Shown in pieces: positions 6,455 to 13,065 of a stretch of DNA of 16,424 nucleotides. The stretch's first letter is position 1; each line of letters opens with the position of its first letter. Under the pieces are notes generated by a model. That model saw nothing but the letters and a program-made list of their open reading frames with translations. It did no database searches and was not told the origin of the DNA. The translations under genes and the position numbers were made by a program. Origin of the DNA: DATDRS01 sp035291605 (lineage in GTDB: Bacteria; Chloroflexota; Anaerolineae; Anaerolineales; UBA6663). The stretch covers positions 1 through 16,424 of the forward strand of contig DATDRS010000228.1 of assembly GCA_035291605.1 (NCBI GenBank), in the 5' to 3' direction.

Positions 6455-6694
6455 ATGGGCGAGCCAGGAGAAGTGAGGGCGCAGGCGAGCAGGTGGGCGG
6501 GGGAGCAAGGCAATGACGCTGAATCTGTCGCCTGCCCGTTCTGTGGTTCGACCGAGGCCGAGCTCTTCTCCCTCTTCAGCCAGTTTCTATTAGCCTCGCA
6601 GTATTACTGCCGTAACTGTCGCACGGTGTTCGACCGGGTGCGGTGGGGCGATGAGGCTCAAGCGGACAGCGATAACCCGGAACAGCCCCGATGA
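6455..6694 (+). CDS. Stand-alone zinc ribbon equivalent to the PaaD C-terminal domain
   Basis: This is a 79-residue protein with two CxxC pairs, Cys27/Cys30 in CPFCGS and Cys52/Cys55 in YYCRNCRTVFD, which make one zinc-ribbon site. The sequence between and after them (CGSTEAELFSLF, then YYCRNCRTVFD) closely follows the C-terminal zinc ribbon of full-length PaaD as I remember it (CPRCGS, TELIS.FG, YRC..C..PFDYFK). The PaaD gene in this cluster lacks exactly this domain. I read it as the second half of a split PaaD, acting with the DUF59 protein on the oxygenase (inference). The first 25 residues look disordered. The ATG lies one base after the paaC stop, and the stop overlaps an alternative ATG of the next gene. 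A generic zinc-ribbon protein is the alternative reading. Confidence 0.75.
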   Translation: MGEPGEVRAQASRWAGEQGNDAESVACPFCGSTEAELFSLFSQFLLASQYYCRNCRTVFDRVRWGDEAQADSDNPEQPR

Positions 6695-6708
6695 CGTGGA
6701 GTGACCGC

Positions 6709-7491
6709 ATGGAATTCAAGACCCTTCTCTACGACCTGGAAGACGGCATCGCCACCATCACCCTCAACCGGCCCGACGCGCTCAACGCGATCAATATGGA
6801 CATGCGCCACGACTTCACGGCGCTGGCGGAGAGGCTGTTCTTCGACGACGCGGTGCAGGTGGTGCTTTTCACGGGGGCCGGGCGCGCGTTTTCGTCCGGC
6901 GGCGACCTCAGCCACTTTGAGCAGGACTGGCGGACGCCCAAATTCCGCGCCAACAGCCGCCGGCTGATCAAGTTCTTCGACGATCTGGAGGCGCTGGAGA
7001 AACCCGTGATCGCGGCGGTGAACGGCGCGGCGACCGGCGGCGGGCTGGAACTCGCGCTGGCCTGTGACCTTCGCCTCGCCGCCGAGGAGGCCACGCTCGG
7101 TTTCCGCGAGAACGCCATCGGCCTCATTCCTGGGATCGGCGGGTGCGCCCGGTTTGCGCGCCTGGTCGGAGTCGCCAAGGCCAAGGAGTTGATCTTCGCG
7201 GGGACGATGATCTCGGCGCAGGAGGCGCTGGAAATTGGCCTGGTCAACAAAGTGGCGCCGGGCGAAAGGTTAATGGACGAGGCGCGCGCGTACGCCCGCA
7301 TGTTGCTCAAGCGTGCGCCGCAGGCGTTGGGGCTGGCGAAGAAGATTCTGAATACGGTGGCCAACGTGGATCAGACCTCTGGCATCCTGATGGAAGGCCT
7401 GGCGCAGAGCATCCTGCTCAAGACCGAGGATCACCAGGAGGGTCTGCGCGCCTTCCGGGAGAAGCGGAAACCGCAATTTTCAGGGAAGTAG
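6709..7491 (+). CDS. Enoyl-CoA hydratase/isomerase (crotonase family), second copy
   Basis: A 260-residue crotonase. It has the oxyanion-hole motifs FSSGGDLSHF and NGAATGGGLELALACD, with the first catalytic Glu in GGGLE. The second catalytic Glu falls in FRENAIGLIPG, at the place of the LPE/QPE glutamate of classical hydratases. Both acids are present, so hydration of an enoyl-CoA is likely; PaaF- or PaaG-like roles in the phenylacetate route are possible. I chose ATG 6709 because GGAG (6698-6701) sits seven bases upstream and the protein then begins MEFKTLLYDL. An ATG at 6691 overlaps the previous stop as ATGA and would add six residues. The two crotonases of the window flank the oxygenase block and differ clearly in sequence, so they probably handle different intermediates. 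Confidence 0.9.
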   Translation: MEFKTLLYDLEDGIATITLNRPDALNAINMDMRHDFTALAERLFFDDAVQVVLFTGAGRAFSSGGDLSHFEQDWRTPKFRANSRRLIKFFDDLEALEKPVIAAVNGAATGGGLELALACDLRLAAEEATLGFRENAIGLIPGIGGCARFARLVGVAKAKELIFAGTMISAQEALEIGLVNKVAPGERLMDEARAYARMLLKRAPQALGLAKKILNTVANVDQTSGILMEGLAQSILLKTEDHQEGLRAFREKRKPQFSGK

Positions 7492-7556
7492 CGTCGCGCA
7501 ACGCGTGTCAATCCTTACCTTTGCGACGTGCGATGAACCATCCGCCACAAGCCATA

Positions 7557-7575
7557 CGCGATAAGCGATCAGCGA
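7557..7575 (+). repeat. GAT-rich short repeat before the Mo-enzyme small-subunit gene
   Basis: CGCGATAAGCGAT (7557-7569) is an exact copy of bases 5504-5516 and continues into CAGCGAC just before the ATG at 7577. No Shine-Dalgarno sequence is visible in front of that start. The rest of the 85-base gap (7492-7576) shows only a weak CGTCGC/GCGACG pairing (7492-7497 with 7523-7528) and no T-run. Confidence 0.5.
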
Positions 7576-7576
7576 C

Positions 7577-8074
7577 ATGAAGCAACTTATCCACCTGCGC
7601 GTCAACGGCGAAAAGCATGAGGTCTGGACTTCGGTGCACAAGACGCTGCTCGAAGTGTTGCGCGAGGATTTGCAGCTCACCGGCGTCAAGCACGGATGCG
7701 AGTTGGGCGAGTGCGGGACCTGCACCGTGCTCGTGGACGGCGAGCCTGTCCTCTCGTGCCTGGCCCTGCCAATCGAAGTCCAGGATCGGGAGATTCTGAC
7801 GGTCGAGGGGCTGGCCCAACAGGGGAGGCCGCACCCCCTGCAGACCGCGTTCGCCGAGTTGGGCGCGGCCCAGTGCGGTTACTGCACGCCCGGCATCCTC
7901 GTCACGGCCAAAGCCCTGCTCGATCACAACCCGAACCCGACCCGCGACGCTATCCGTGAAGCCCTGGCGGGGAATCTGTGCCGGTGCACAGGCTACACCA
8001 AGATTTTGCAGGCCGTCGAGCTGGCCGCGGAAAGGATGAGGGTCCAGGCCCCCGCAGCGCGCTATGAGCGATAA
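7577..8074 (+). CDS. hcrC: Molybdenum hydroxylase-family small subunit, two [2Fe-2S] clusters (HcrC-like)
   Basis: This is the electron-transfer subunit of a xanthine oxidase-family enzyme, carrying two [2Fe-2S] clusters. In 165 residues it has the plant-ferredoxin-type set Cys41, Cys46, Cys49 and Cys61 (GCELGECGTCTVLVDG) and the second set Cys100, Cys103, Cys135 and Cys137 (QCGYCTPG and NLCRCTGY), so both clusters are complete. The length is typical of this subunit. The stop overlaps the large-subunit start by 11 bases, so the two are translationally coupled. By itself this subunit does not separate 4-hydroxybenzoyl-CoA reductase from CO dehydrogenase or nicotinate-type hydroxylases. The assignment comes from the medium subunit, which has the Hcr-specific cysteine loop. 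Confidence 0.85.
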   Translation: MKQLIHLRVNGEKHEVWTSVHKTLLEVLREDLQLTGVKHGCELGECGTCTVLVDGEPVLSCLALPIEVQDREILTVEGLAQQGRPHPLQTAFAELGAAQCGYCTPGILVTAKALLDHNPNPTRDAIREALAGNLCRCTGYTKILQAVELAAERMRVQAPAARYER

Positions 8075-10460
8075 CGAATTTGCCATCATCGGCAAGCCGT
8101 TGCCCAAAGTAGATGCGCTGGGCAAAGTCACTGGCGAGACCAAATACGCCGACGACTTGTTCTTGCCGCGCATGTTGTACGCAAAGCTGCTGGGCTGCCA
8201 TTATCCTCACGCTCGTCTCAAGCACATCAGCGCCGCCCGCGCCGAGGCGTTACCCGGCGTGGTCGCCGTGATTACCGGGGCCGACCTGCCCGTGAAGTAC
8301 GGCATTTTGCCGAGCAGCCAGGACGAGACCGGATTGTCCGGCGACAAGGGCCGGTTCGTGGGCGACCCCATTGCGGCGGTTGCGGCGGTGGACGAGGAAA
8401 CGGCGGAACGGGCGTTGGAGTTAATCGAGGTCGAATACGCGCCGTTGCCGGCGTACCTGTCCATCGAAGAGGCGCTGACCAAAGGCGGTGAGCCGGTGCA
8501 TGACTACGGCGATCAGGGGAATATCCACAAGTTGGTGTCGCTCGAATTCGGCGACCCGGAAACCGGGTTGGCTCAGGCCGATTACGTCCGCGAGGACGCC
8601 TTTTTCTACCAGGGCAACACGCATCTGCCAATGGAGCAGCACGCGGCGCTGGCTCAATACACCGCGGATGGGAAACTCACGCTCTGGTCTTCGACCCAGA
8701 CGCCGCACTACGTGCACCGCGCGCTGTCCAGGACGCTCGGCCTGCCGCTGAGCCGCATTCGCGTGATCGCTACGCCAGTCGGCGGCGGGTTCGGCGGGAA
8801 GAGCGACCCGTTTGGGCACGAGATCGCCGTCGCCAAGCTCGCGATGATCACGGGCCGCCCGGTGAAGATCACCCTCACCCGCGAAGAGGTCTTTTACGCG
8901 CACCGCGGCCGTCACCCGGTGTTGATGTGGGTCAAGACCGGCGTGCGCAAAGACGGCGCGATCACCGCGATGCACTTCAAGACTTTTTTGGACGGCGGGG
9001 CTTACGGGTCTTACGGGGTCGCCAGCACGTACTACACGGGCGCGCTGCAAACGGTGACGTACAAGATCCCGGCGTACAAGTTTGAAGGCCTGCGGCTGTT
9101 CACGAACAAGCCGCCCTGCGGCCCCAAGCGCGGCCACGGCACGCCTCAGCCCCGCTTTGCGCTGGAGATTCAACTGGACAAGATCGCCGAGGCGCTCGAC
9201 CTCAGCCCGGTTGACATCCGCCGCAAATTCCTGGTGGACGAAAATTCGTATACCGTCAACCACCTGCGCATCACCAGCTGCGCGCTAGGCGAGTGCATTG
9301 ACAAAGCGGCGGCAGCCTCCGGCTTTCTGCAGAAACATCGCAAGCTGCCGTTTGGCAAGGGCGTGGGCCTGGCGTGCAGCAGTTACCTGACCGGCGCGGG
9401 CCTGCCTATCTACTGGAACAAGATGCCGCACACCTCGGTGCAGATCAAACTTGACCGGGGCGGGGGAGTGGCGGTGTATTGCGGCGAGATTGACATCGGC
9501 CAGGGATCGGACTCGGTGCTGGCGTACATGGTCGCCGAGGCGCTGGGCGTGACGCTGGATCACATTCAACTCACCACCGCCGACACCGACCTCACGCCGA
9601 TTGACCTGGGCAGTTACTCCAGCCGCGTGACGTTCATGATGGGCAACGCCGCGCTCCAGGCGGCGGAGAAATTGAAGAAGTGGTTGTTCGAGGCGGCGGC
9701 GGAATATCTCGAACTGCCGCCCGAGGCGCTCGCCGCGCGCGACAGCCGCATCTACTGCATTGACGACGAGCGCCGCGCCCTGCCCTTCGACCAGGCCGTG
9801 CAGTTGGCCGAGGCCAAATTCGGGGCGCTGACGGCGATGGGGAGTTACACCCCGCCCAAACTGGCCGGGCCATTCAAGGGTTCCGGCGTTGGGCCAAGCC
9901 CGGCCTACAGTTACTCGGCGTGCGTGGTTCAGGTGGACGTTGACCCGGAGACCGGCGAGATCAGGGTCGAGAAAGTATGGATCGCGCATGACTGTGGGCG
10001 CGCCATCAACCCCTTGCTCGTGGAAGGGCAGACGGAGGGCAGCGTGTACATGGGCCTGGGCGAGGCGTTGATGGAGGAGCAGGAGTTCCGCCGCAACCAG
10101 CACAAGTTCCCGTCCATGCTCGAATACAAGAGCCCGACGACGCTCGAAACCCCGGAGATCGAGACCATCCTGGTGGAGCGGCCCGATCCGGGCGGCCCCT
10201 TCGGCGCGAAGGAGGCCGGCCAGGGGCCGCTGCTCCCTGTCCCGCCAGCCCTGGCCAACGCGGTGTACGACGCGGTCGGCGTGCGCATTGACGAGATTCC
10301 CATCACGCCTGAGAAAGTGCTCAAAGGCCTCGCGCTCAAGGCGCAGGGCAAAGAGCCGCGCGTCGGGCCGAAGGGCATCCCGTCGTTCACCTTCCCGGAG
10401 TCTATTCGAGTTGAGCCGCATCCGAAAGCGCCCAGGGCGCCAATGACCAGTGATCCGTGA
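8064..10460 (+). CDS. hcrA: Molybdenum hydroxylase-family large catalytic subunit (4-hydroxybenzoyl-CoA reductase alpha-like, HcrA)
   Basis: This is the Mo-cofactor subunit, 798 residues. It shows the family order: N-terminal a/b hammerhead (about 10-130, with VGDPIAAVAA), the cofactor-binding GGGFGGK (240-246), the EIDIGQG segment with Gln480, and a C-terminal GGPFGAKEAGQGP. The stretch FTNKPPCGPKRGHGTPQPRF, from about 346, resembles 4-hydroxybenzoyl-CoA reductase rather than xanthine dehydrogenase (FRAFGGPQ-type). Such reductases remove a para-hydroxyl from an aryl-CoA using low-potential ferredoxin. An oddity is residue 720: the usual catalytic Glu after the KxxG motif is Gln (CAG at 10221-10223). 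Altered activity, a different substrate or a local change in mechanism are all possible. It overlaps hcrC by 11 bases and is followed by a repeat block before hcrB. Confidence 0.82.
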   Translation: MSDNEFAIIGKPLPKVDALGKVTGETKYADDLFLPRMLYAKLLGCHYPHARLKHISAARAEALPGVVAVITGADLPVKYGILPSSQDETGLSGDKGRFVGDPIAAVAAVDEETAERALELIEVEYAPLPAYLSIEEALTKGGEPVHDYGDQGNIHKLVSLEFGDPETGLAQADYVREDAFFYQGNTHLPMEQHAALAQYTADGKLTLWSSTQTPHYVHRALSRTLGLPLSRIRVIATPVGGGFGGKSDPFGHEIAVAKLAMITGRPVKITLTREEVFYAHRGRHPVLMWVKTGVRKDGAITAMHFKTFLDGGAYGSYGVASTYYTGALQTVTYKIPAYKFEGLRLFTNKPPCGPKRGHGTPQPRFALEIQLDKIAEALDLSPVDIRRKFLVDENSYTVNHLRITSCALGECIDKAAAASGFLQKHRKLPFGKGVGLACSSYLTGAGLPIYWNKMPHTSVQIKLDRGGGVAVYCGEIDIGQGSDSVLAYMVAEALGVTLDHIQLTTADTDLTPIDLGSYSSRVTFMMGNAALQAAEKLKKWLFEAAAEYLELPPEALAARDSRIYCIDDERRALPFDQAVQLAEAKFGALTAMGSYTPPKLAGPFKGSGVGPSPAYSYSACVVQVDVDPETGEIRVEKVWIAHDCGRAINPLLVEGQTEGSVYMGLGEALMEEQEFRRNQHKFPSMLEYKSPTTLETPEIETILVERPDPGGPFGAKEAGQGPLLPVPPALANAVYDAVGVRIDEIPITPEKVLKGLALKAQGKEPRVGPKGIPSFTFPESIRVEPHPKAPRAPMTSDP

Positions 10461-10514
10461 TCAGGGACCGGTGATCGGTGTTCACTGATTACTGATCACC
10501 GATCACCGATTACA
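10449..10514 (+). repeat. GTGATC/GATCAC repeat block with a 12-base stem before the hcrB-like gene
   Basis: Three GTGATC words (10450, 10457, 10471) are followed by GATCAC words in reverse orientation (10494, 10501). Bases 10469-10480 pair perfectly with 10497-10508 (12 base pairs), leaving a 16-base loop. The large-subunit stop codon (10458-10460) lies within the block, so the last few codons are made of repeat. No T-run follows. It resembles the GAT-rich words at 5504 and 7557. The hcrB-like start at 10528 has no visible Shine-Dalgarno sequence. Confidence 0.65.
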
Positions 10515-10527
10515 AAACGCTGTCGCT

Positions 10528-11535
10528 ATGCTTCGACTACCACCCTTCGAGTACTTCGCCCCCCGCACTGTGGCGGAAGCGGTGAGCCTGCTGGCCGAGC
10601 GTGGGCCGGAGGCGATGATCGTCGCCGGGGGCACCGACCTATATCCGAACATGAAACGCCGTCAGTTCGAGCCTAAGGCGCTCGTAGGCCTGCGCGCCAT
10701 CTCCGAACTCAAGCGTATGGAGGGCGATGTGGAACGCGGGTTGACGATCGGCGCGGGGATGACGCTGACGCAAGTGAGTCGGCACCCCATGCTGACCCAG
10801 GCCTATCCGGCGCTGGCTCATGCGGCGGGAGTGGTGTCCACCGCGCAGCTCCGTAACATGGGCACCATCGGCGGCAATCTGTGTCTCGATACGCGCTGCA
10901 ATTACTACAACCAGTCTTATCACTGGCGAAAGTCCATCGGATTTTGCATGAAGAAGGACGGCGACATCTGCCTGGTCGCGCCGGGCAGCCCGCGCTGCTG
11001 GGCCGTGTCGTCGTCGGACACCGCGCCGGTGATGATCGCCTTAGGCGCACGCGTGCGCCTCGTCGGGCCGGCAGGCGAGCGCGTGATTCCAGCGCAAGCC
11101 CTCTACCGCGACGACGGCATGGAGTACCTCACGAAAAAGCCGGACGAAATTCTCGCCGACATCATGCTCCCGCCTGCCGATGGATTGCGCGCCGTCTACC
11201 TGAAACTGCGGCGGCGCGGCGCGTTTGACTTCCCGATCCTCGGCGTGGCGGTCGCGCTGCGGCTGAACGGCGAGGGCGCCTGCTCGCACGCCAGGATCGT
11301 CCTCGGCGCAGTCGAATCGTACCCGGTAGAGGCGCAGCATGCTGCGTCTCTACTCGTCGGCCAGAGGCTGACGCCAGAAGTCATCGCGGCTGCCGCCCAG
11401 GCCGCCGCGCGCCCGGCCAAGCCGCTCGATAACACCGACATGACCCTGGCGTACCGCAAGAAGATGGTTCCGGTCTACGTCGCCCGAGCGCTGCGGCAGG
11501 CCGCCGGGCTTCCAGAACGAGCGTCTGAAAACTGA
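10528..11535 (+). CDS. hcrB: FAD-binding medium subunit with extra [4Fe-4S] loop (4-hydroxybenzoyl-CoA reductase beta-like, HcrB)
   Basis: This 335-residue flavoprotein of the molybdenum hydroxylase family has FAD contacts at IVAGGTDLYP (31-40) and MGTIGGNLC (111-119). Between them and SSSDTAPVMIALG lies an inserted loop with Cys124 (DTRCNYYNQS), Cys140 (IGFCMKKDG), Cys148 (DICLVAPG) and Cys157 (SPRCWAV). The spacing of 16, 8 and 9 matches my memory of the [4Fe-4S] ligands in Thauera HcrB (122, 138, 146, 155). This loop is the feature that sets 4-hydroxybenzoyl-CoA reductases apart from ordinary xanthine oxidase-family enzymes and allows electron entry from low-potential ferredoxin. It is the strongest evidence for the Hcr assignment of the three-gene set. 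The order small-large-medium is co-directional, with only a repeat block before this gene. Confidence 0.88.
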   Translation: MLRLPPFEYFAPRTVAEAVSLLAERGPEAMIVAGGTDLYPNMKRRQFEPKALVGLRAISELKRMEGDVERGLTIGAGMTLTQVSRHPMLTQAYPALAHAAGVVSTAQLRNMGTIGGNLCLDTRCNYYNQSYHWRKSIGFCMKKDGDICLVAPGSPRCWAVSSSDTAPVMIALGARVRLVGPAGERVIPAQALYRDDGMEYLTKKPDEILADIMLPPADGLRAVYLKLRRRGAFDFPILGVAVALRLNGEGACSHARIVLGAVESYPVEAQHAASLLVGQRLTPEVIAAAAQAAARPAKPLDNTDMTLAYRKKMVPVYVARALRQAAGLPERASEN

Positions 11536-11544
11536 CTTACTCTT

Positions 11545-11553
11545 AGGAGGTGA
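11545..11553 (+). promoter_or_regulatory. Shine-Dalgarno-like element without an evident gene
   Basis: AGGAGGTGA is an unusually full match to the anti-Shine-Dalgarno end of 16S rRNA, ten bases after the hcrB stop. No ATG, GTG or TTG lies at a normal distance; the first is TTG at 11566, 12 bases on, and that frame runs into the livK coding region in another frame. The 181-base gap before livK shows no convincing promoter or terminator. A weak stem, CATCAGCG/CGCTGGTG (11571-11578 with 11613-11620, one G-U pair), is all else I see. Confidence 0.35.
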
Positions 11554-11702
11554 CGCCTCAGGATATTGCACATCAGCGGGTTAGGCCCCCCGTTTGTCGG
11601 CGCATCGGATGGCGCTGGTGATTATGCATTTCTCTCCTTGCTCCGCGTCCTCGCGGGCTGTGAGCGTTGTGCGTCATCACCGGCAACTTCCGTCTCAATA
11701 CC

Positions 11703-11710
11703 AGGAGGAG
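11703..11710 (+). promoter_or_regulatory. Ribosome binding site of livK
   Basis: AGGAGGAG lies six bases before the ATG at 11717. It fixes the start at 11717 rather than at an upstream in-frame codon at 11594, which would put 41 unrelated residues ahead of the signal peptide. Confidence 0.8.
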
Positions 11711-11716
11711 AGACTC

Positions 11717-12943
11717 ATGATCAGTGTAAAGCAACCCCGACTCGCTCGACGCCAGTTCCTGAAAGCAGCTGGCCTGGCCGCGAGCGCGTACGCGGCCGCG
11801 CCCTTGCTGAGCGCGTGCGCCCCGGCTCAGCCGAGCGGCCCGGTGAAGATCGGCCTGCTGCTGCCGTACTCGGCGGTGTATGCCGAGTTGGGCGTGAGCA
11901 TCGAGAACGGCCTGCGCCTGTATCTGGAGGAGACCGGCAACGAGGCCGGGGGGCGCAAGATCGAAATCCTCACCGAAGACGAAGGGGCCACCCCGGACGA
12001 GGCCACGCCGAAGGCCAAGAAACTGGTCGAGCAGGACGAAGTGGACATCGTGGCCGGCATTGTCAGCTCCGGCGTGCTGGGCGCGCTGCGCGACTACTTC
12101 GACACGAACAAGAAGCTGTTGATCTGCGCCAACGCAGGCGCGAACGGCCTCAGCCGCGCGGCGAAGACGCCGTACATCTGGCGCACCTCGTTCACTAACT
12201 GGCAGCCCAACTGGCCCGTCGGCCCCTGGGCCGCCGAGAACGTCGGCAAGCGGGTGTTCATCAGCGTGCCCGACTACGCAGCCGGCCATAACATGCGGGA
12301 CGCCTTCTTGAACAGTTTCCAGGCGTCCGGCGGCGAGGCTGTGGGCCTCCAACTGACGCCGTTTCCGAACATCGGCGACCCGGCCCCGTTCATCACCGAG
12401 ATCGCCAACGCCGACGTGGATTTCCTGTACTGCTTCTACAGCGGCGGCCAGGCGGTCACCTTCCTCAAGGCCTATGGCGAATTCGGCCTGGCGGGCAAGC
12501 TGCCGCTGCTGTGCGCCGGGTTCATGGTCGAGGAAGACGTGCTGCCGGCGCAAGGCGACTTTGCGCTGGGCGTGCGCAGCGGCCTGCACTATGCGCTGTA
12601 CCTGGACAACCCGGAAAACAAGAAGTTCACCGAGGCCTACAAGGCCAAGTACGATAACCGCACGCCCGACGTGTTCGCCGTGCAGGGTTACGACACCGGG
12701 CGCGTGATCGTCGAGATGCTCAACGCCACCCAGGGCGACGCGACCGCGGACAAGATGATTGACGCGCTGGACGGCATCACCTTCGCCAGCCCGCGCGGGT
12801 CGTTCACGCTGGACGCCGCCACCCAGAACCCGAAGCATCACATCTACCTGCGCGAGGTTCAGAAGGTGGACGGCGCGCCGCATAACGTCGTCCTGGAGGA
12901 TCTGGGCGAGGTCGTTGACCCCGGCGACGACTCCAAAGGCTAA
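11717..12943 (+). CDS. livK: Branched-chain-type ABC transporter substrate-binding lipoprotein
   Basis: This 408-residue extracytoplasmic binding protein of the LivK/Peripla_BP_6 type captures the substrate for the permease pair encoded downstream. The N-terminus has a Tat-like motif, ARRQFLKAAG (10-19), a hydrophobic stretch, and a lipobox LSAC with Cys34, so it is predicted to be exported and lipid-anchored. The mature part starts with VKIGLLLPYSAVYAELG and keeps the family pattern, including VDIVAGIVSSGVLGALRDYF and VFAVQGYDTGRVIVEML. Neighbours livH-livM-livG-livF complete the importer. Members of this family beside aromatic catabolic genes often bind aromatic acids instead of leucine. 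Given the paa and hcr genes upstream, an aromatic acid is the likely ligand (inference). Confidence 0.9.
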   Translation: MISVKQPRLARRQFLKAAGLAASAYAAAPLLSACAPAQPSGPVKIGLLLPYSAVYAELGVSIENGLRLYLEETGNEAGGRKIEILTEDEGATPDEATPKAKKLVEQDEVDIVAGIVSSGVLGALRDYFDTNKKLLICANAGANGLSRAAKTPYIWRTSFTNWQPNWPVGPWAAENVGKRVFISVPDYAAGHNMRDAFLNSFQASGGEAVGLQLTPFPNIGDPAPFITEIANADVDFLYCFYSGGQAVTFLKAYGEFGLAGKLPLLCAGFMVEEDVLPAQGDFALGVRSGLHYALYLDNPENKKFTEAYKAKYDNRTPDVFAVQGYDTGRVIVEMLNATQGDATADKMIDALDGITFASPRGSFTLDAATQNPKHHIYLREVQKVDGAPHNVVLEDLGEVVDPGDDSKG

Positions 12944-12962
12944 CTCACCTCCGGGCCTCCCG

Positions 12963-13028
12963 CATCGGTTAAATCGCCGATGGGGAGAGGCGTGCGCCCT
13001 CCCCGTCGCGCCTGACGCGACGGGGAGG
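12963..13028 (+). promoter_or_regulatory. Three mutually exclusive hairpins between livK and livH
   Basis: In the 122-base gap three stems overlap in a chain. Stem A pairs CATCGG (12963-12968) with CCGATG (12977-12982). Stem B pairs CGATGGGGAG (12978-12987) with CTCCCCGTCG (12999-13008), ten pairs with one G-U. Stem C pairs CCTCCCCGTCGCG (12998-13010) with CGCGACGGGGAGG (13016-13028), thirteen perfect pairs around a five-base loop. B excludes both A and C. No T-run follows stem C, so it is not a standard terminator. It may act as an mRNA 3'-end stabiliser for the binding-protein message or as a switch. Confidence 0.6.
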
Positions 13029-13065
13029 ACTGGGGGGCGATTCCCATGCTTCTTTCCGGCCGCGC

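Noticed and set aside
5504..10514. The GAT-rich repeats as a CRISPR array
   Set aside because: The copies are short, degenerate and scattered in separate gaps, with no regular repeat-spacer pattern.
11594..11716. Upstream extension of the livK frame
   Set aside because: It would place 41 unrelated residues ahead of the Tat/lipoprotein signal. ATG 11717 has AGGAGGAG six bases upstream.
12998..13028. Stem C as an intrinsic terminator of livK
   Set aside because: The 13-pair stem is strong, but no T-run follows, and livH continues in the same direction 38 bases on. I list it as a hairpin element instead.
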